From NCBI GenBank assembly GCA_034096865.1, contig JAWQFJ010017173.1:67501-80000 (forward strand): 12,500 nucleotides of DNA, written 5' to 3'. Position 1 is the first letter of the stretch; the number at the start of each line of letters is the position of its first letter. Below are positions 9,041 through 12,500 of this stretch, one piece after another. The notes under the pieces are model-generated. The model made no database searches. It was not told the origin of the DNA and saw nothing but the letters and a program-made list of their open reading frames with translations. The position numbers and the translations under genes were made by a program. This DNA is from Theodoxus fluviatilis. Its lineage: Eukaryota; Mollusca; Gastropoda; Cycloneritida; Neritidae.

Positions 9041-9042
<2 letters not shown>
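7983..9042. other. Unique intronic sequence, about 1 kb, nothing coding recognised
   Basis: Mixed unique sequence after the second fold-back element. It includes a small hairpin (8024-8046, GCGCATAG with CTATGCGT) and a four-run G motif (8712-8729). The minus-strand frame at 8373-8567 resembles no family I know and lacks splice support. No RNA gene was seen. Confidence 0.55.
8712..8729 (+). other. Candidate G-quadruplex motif
   Basis: GGGGTGGGTAGGGGTGGG has four G runs of at least three with loops of one, two and one bases, fitting the standard intramolecular quadruplex pattern. It lies on the transcribed-sense strand of the intron, so it could form in RNA as well as DNA. Its role, if any, is unknown. 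Confidence 0.6.

Positions 9043-9124
<82 letters not shown>
9043..9124. repeat. (TC)41 microsatellite
   Basis: An uninterrupted 82-bp TC array. The minus-strand Arg-Glu frame through it is a repeat artefact. Confidence 0.97.
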
Positions 9125-9127
<3 letters not shown>

Positions 9128-9773
9128 CTAAATGCCGACTTAGATTGACATGCTGGTGGCAGACATAACGACCTTAGTCCCTCACTAAAGTCATCCATCG
9201 GAGCGCGTCTGCGTGGGATAACTCGACTGATTGCCTCTCCCCGGTTCAATGGCGGGATGTGAGGAAATTGATAATTGTCGTCTTGGTAATGTGGTCAGCG
9301 AACCACTGCAAATTAACCTCATCTCCGCTGATTGGGGAGTCTCTATTGATCCAGGCTGTAACGAGAGCAACGTGGATGCCTATCAAAATGATCCAGAACT
9401 GTGATCAATCCCTGAAAGGGAGGAGGTTAATTATGTTGGCTCTTGCTCTGGGCTGGGGAGGCTGGGGATAGGTGGTAGGGAGAAAGAATAGTGGGCGAGG
9501 GGAGTGGAGGGTGGGGGGTAGGCTAAGGGGGAGTGAGAAAGAGGGAGATGGAGGGCAGTGAAGGTTGGTGGTGGAGGTGAAGGTCAAAGGAAACGCACTT
9601 TTCCAAAGTGTGAAGAGCCATTACTGACGAGAATGCCCACTTAGGGGGTGTAGACACGTGGAGTCTCGGTGGTGACATAAAGCCTGGCTGCTTTCTCATT
9701 TAAAACGCAGCTGCTGAATGCACAAATCTGATTATTGCCTGCCTGTAAAACCGTTATTTTGTGGCTGACAAGA
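9125..9773. other. Intronic sequence with a G/purine-rich block
   Basis: Unique sequence, then a purine-rich block from about 9449 to 9590 with many runs of three or more G, including GGG, GGGG, GGGG and GGG at 9450-9480 and a six-G run near 9513. Quadruplex formation with one longer loop is possible. No gene or transposon end was recognised. Confidence 0.55.
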
Positions 9774-9776
9774 GTG

Positions 9777-9835
<59 letters not shown>

Positions 9836-9849
9836 AAGAGAGAGAGAGA
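9774..9849. repeat. Compound microsatellite (GT)n(GA)n
   Basis: A GT array with one GC variant near 9782 runs to 9823 and switches directly to GA at 9824-9849, with one AAA interruption. Confidence 0.95.
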
Positions 9850-10074
9850 TATGTGGTGTAGGGACACTCTCCCCTGACCTAGCTTGACCGCTCGGTAATC
9901 CCCTAGCCTAAACCTTTCAAACGCTAGCTCCAGGGCTGGCCAAGTCTGCTTTGCCCGACGTCTGCATTAGTGTGCCTACAGCTGTTGTGTTTGACCAACA
10001 TAATATTAAGTGACATTCTTTCAAAATTCTCCTAACAAACTTACAAAGCCTGAATACTTTAGGCAACATCAGTA

Positions 10075-10266
<192 letters not shown>

Positions 10267-10292
10267 TGCGAGCGTGCATGCAATTATGCACG

Positions 10293-10724
10293 TGTCCTTG
10301 CGTGCGCCTTTTCTACATTGCATGTGGAGGAAATTTGCCGTTTTGATTTATGGTACAAGCTCTCTGAATGCTGCTTGCGTAAAACTGATCAGGAGTGGTC
10401 AGCCTTTCCTTACTATTGCTTTACAAACCAGTAGGCCAAGCCGCCATTTGCCTTAGGCCTAGGCTGACTGACGCGCCGTCTGACCCGTGGAAAGAGGGCA
10501 GCGTGACCCGCTTGTCGGTGGCGTGCTGGCCTGGCCTCAGGTGACCTCGATAGCCTTCGCTCTACCCTCGCCCTCCCCACCCTTCGTTCCCTCCCACTGC
10601 TATGAATTATGTAGGGCTGGTCAGTCAGGCAGCCGGCCAGCACGCAGCCGGTGGAGGAGGGGCAGAGGGTGTTTCCCTCCGTTACTCTCGGAATACTATA
10701 TAACCTCGCTTCTCAGTGACTCTT
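10293..10724. other. Intronic sequence with a GC- and CpG-richer segment
   Basis: Unique sequence. From about 10440 to 10680 it is clearly richer in G, C and CpG than its surroundings. It holds an 11-bp perfect inverted pair (GCGTGCTGGCC at 10521-10531 and its complement at 10635-10645) and is followed by CTATATAAC near 10696-10704. No protein-like frame was accepted. Confidence 0.5.
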
Positions 10725-10729
10725 CCCCC

Positions 10730-10798
<69 letters not shown>
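10725..10798. repeat. Poly-C followed by (TC)29
   Basis: Sixteen C residues (10725-10740) are followed by an uninterrupted TC array to 10798. Confidence 0.95.
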
Positions 10799-10806
<8 letters not shown>

Positions 10807-10901
10807 CATTTGAATATTTTGCCTCAAGGGCTGAATGTAACTGTAAGAAAGGCACTACTGCCTAATTCACTACCCTTGTAAAATTAAGTTCGTTCGTTCG
10901 T

Positions 10902-10977
10902 TCTCTCTCTCTCATCTCCACTCTTCCTCGCTCTCTCTCATCTCCTCTCTTCCTCTCTCTCTCTCTCATCTCCACTC

Positions 10978-11032
<55 letters not shown>

Positions 11033-11036
11033 TCTT
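10902..11036. repeat. CT-rich array with a higher-order 26-28-bp unit
   Basis: Three imperfect units with CATCTCC at 10913, 10939 and 10967, each followed by CTCTTCCT, pass into plain CT repeats to about 11036. A short TTCG run (three units, about 10889-10900) precedes the array. CT slippage and unit duplication have both shaped it. Confidence 0.85.
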
Positions 11037-11866
11037 GCCTGACTCACACCTTCAACTGCATCCCCTCCTGTTTTTTCCCTCCCCCAATGGCCACCTGCAA
11101 GCAGATCATATTGCTCTGGGCAGACGCCGCAAATATCAACTAGCCGCCAGCCCATCATGTAGATGTGTGAGAGTTGCTGGATATAGAGTTACGTGGCCAC
11201 CAGACTCAGGCTAGACACTGGCTGGCCACTGTCTCGCCCTGTTTACAGGGACCCACACTAACCCACAGGGCTAGACTTCGGCTCGCCGCTCTGGCAAAAA
11301 GCGCGCTCTAGCAGGTGAAAAAAGTGACAAGGGGGATTGAAAAATGTAAAACGTATCTCTTTAGGTCGTAGGAAGAATTAAATTTTGGACCGACAGAGGT
11401 TTTTTTTTTTGCTTGAAGGGATGTCAATTGATGTGTACATGCTGCTTTCTGAAATGCTAGGGGAAAATTGACAGAATACTATAATCACTCGCTTCCTTCT
11501 TAGAAGCAATTTTACCTGAATGTAATGTGAAAGTTTCAATTGTGTGTTCACATTGCTAGTACAATTTACAGCGTTGAAAGTGCAATTTCCGTGAAGAGTA
11601 TTGTTTGTGAGTTAGTCGTGCCTATGAACACGGCCCTTTTTCTTTGACACCCTTGCACTTTTTGTGTGAGTGGGCGCGCTTTTTGGCACTGAGCTGGCCA
11701 GCCTGTCTCTCCTCGCTCTGGCCTCGATCAATACTCGCCCCAGCACGCGACGTCCCGCCCTGGAGTTACTTGATGCTCCTGTCTCCCCTGGCAGACAGCC
11801 TGTCCTGTATACATGTAGCCTCTCAGTCTGGCTATAGAGAAACCCGATAGGCTTTGTCAGCGTGGG

Positions 11867-11868
<2 letters not shown>
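11037..11868. other. Unique intronic sequence, nothing recognised
   Basis: Mixed unique sequence with a 10-T run at about 11400. GGCTAGAC-type words recur near 11209 and 11269, too short to call a repeat. No frame, RNA gene or transposon end could be supported. Confidence 0.55.

Positions 11869-11904
<36 letters not shown>
11869..11904. repeat. (TC)18 microsatellite
   Basis: An uninterrupted short TC array of about 36 bp. Confidence 0.95.
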
Positions 11905-11907
<3 letters not shown>

Positions 11908-12500
11908 GGTCACTGATTTTTGACAAAATGCTTACCCGGCTGATTGCTTGGTATGACGGGGTAGCCACTATGCATGCGTTTGAATGAAAAATACGTGTAC
12001 TTATTCACATGGATATGGAACATTACGTTTTTACAAATATTCTGGTGCCGTTCTATTCCACTCTTCTGGCTCTCGCCTTGCGCTATGGTTGAAGGTTGGC
12101 AAGCTGTTGGAGCCATTGTACTGCTCCCGTAGCTATCACGTTAATGGTCTGCTTTCTTCTATCCCTTTCTGCCTCCCACCCTTATCTTGCTTGTTAGGGG
12201 GAATAATAGTATTTGTCACTTAAAACAAGAAATTACCCTTGTGTGTCACAACTATTTGAAATCATGTTAGTAACACGATCATTCAAAGTACAGGTACAAT
12301 GCTCTTTAATAGCTATAGATGAAAACATGGACAAAATCTGGTATACATAAATACGCCAATCATTATCTTCAACCGGAAGAAAAAACAACAATCCTCTGAG
12401 ACCTATCTTCTCCCCCACCCCCACCCCCGCCCCCCTCCTCCTCCTCGCCATCACCACCACAACCACCACCACCACCATGATTTATATCATGATCATCATG
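11905..12500. other. Unique intronic sequence ending in C-rich and ACC-repeat tract
   Basis: Unique AT-leaning sequence to about 12400. Then come C-rich CCCCCAC units (12411-12434), CTC triplets and a short (ACC)n-type array (about 12450-12477), ending in overlapping ATCATG words at the window edge. The poly-Val minus-strand frame over the triplets is an artefact. Confidence 0.6.

Noticed and set aside
9200..9260. tRNA B-box-like word (GGTTCAATGGC)
   Set aside because: No matching A box, cloverleaf or acceptor stem could be drawn around it.

Overview
The window looks like metazoan nuclear DNA, most likely from a lophotrochozoan and plausibly a mollusc. It has one long coding exon with a eukaryotic splice donor, a very long non-coding intron, many (CT)n, (GT)n and compound dinucleotide arrays, and short non-autonomous DNA transposons. 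The lineage is an inference from repeat style and protein similarity; no lineage-specific marker is present.

Layout. Positions 1-278 are upstream untranslated sequence with no ATG. Positions 279-1190 encode the first 304 residues of a Ski/Sno-family transcriptional co-repressor, best matched to SKI. The exon carries the N-terminal SMAD2/3-binding segment, the Dachshund-homology (DHD) domain and the SAND-like SMAD4-binding domain, and ends at a GTGAGT donor in phase 0. Positions 1191-12500 (about 11.3 kb) are read as the 5' part of a large first intron. I find no convincing second exon, no RNA gene and no second gene; the C-terminal coiled-coil part of SKI is not in the window.

The intron is repeat-rich. 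Dinucleotide arrays lie at 1571-1753, 2446-2537, 3066-3187, 5469-5570, 9043-9124, 9774-9849, 10077-10260, 10741-10798, 10902-11036 and 11869-11904, about 1 kb in total. A hAT-like miniature element lies at 3623-4248, with CAGGGCCGGATC ends and a CTCTT flanking duplication. A nine-copy 30-bp minisatellite lies at 4381-4650. A diverged tandem duplication lies at 5002-5240.

Two fold-back miniature elements sit only 63 bp apart, at 6320-7074 and 7138-7982. The first has 68-bp terminal inverted repeats differing at one base and contains a separate, apparently perfect palindrome of two 151-bp arms. The second has about 250-bp inverted repeats, near 98% identical, and TA on both sides, as in Tc1/mariner elements. 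Neither encodes a recognisable transposase.

Functionally there is one gene: the start of a TGF-beta/BMP pathway co-repressor. The rest is intronic sequence shaped by transposition and slippage. I see no evidence of a new multi-gene system. The nested palindrome in the first fold-back element is the most unusual structure.
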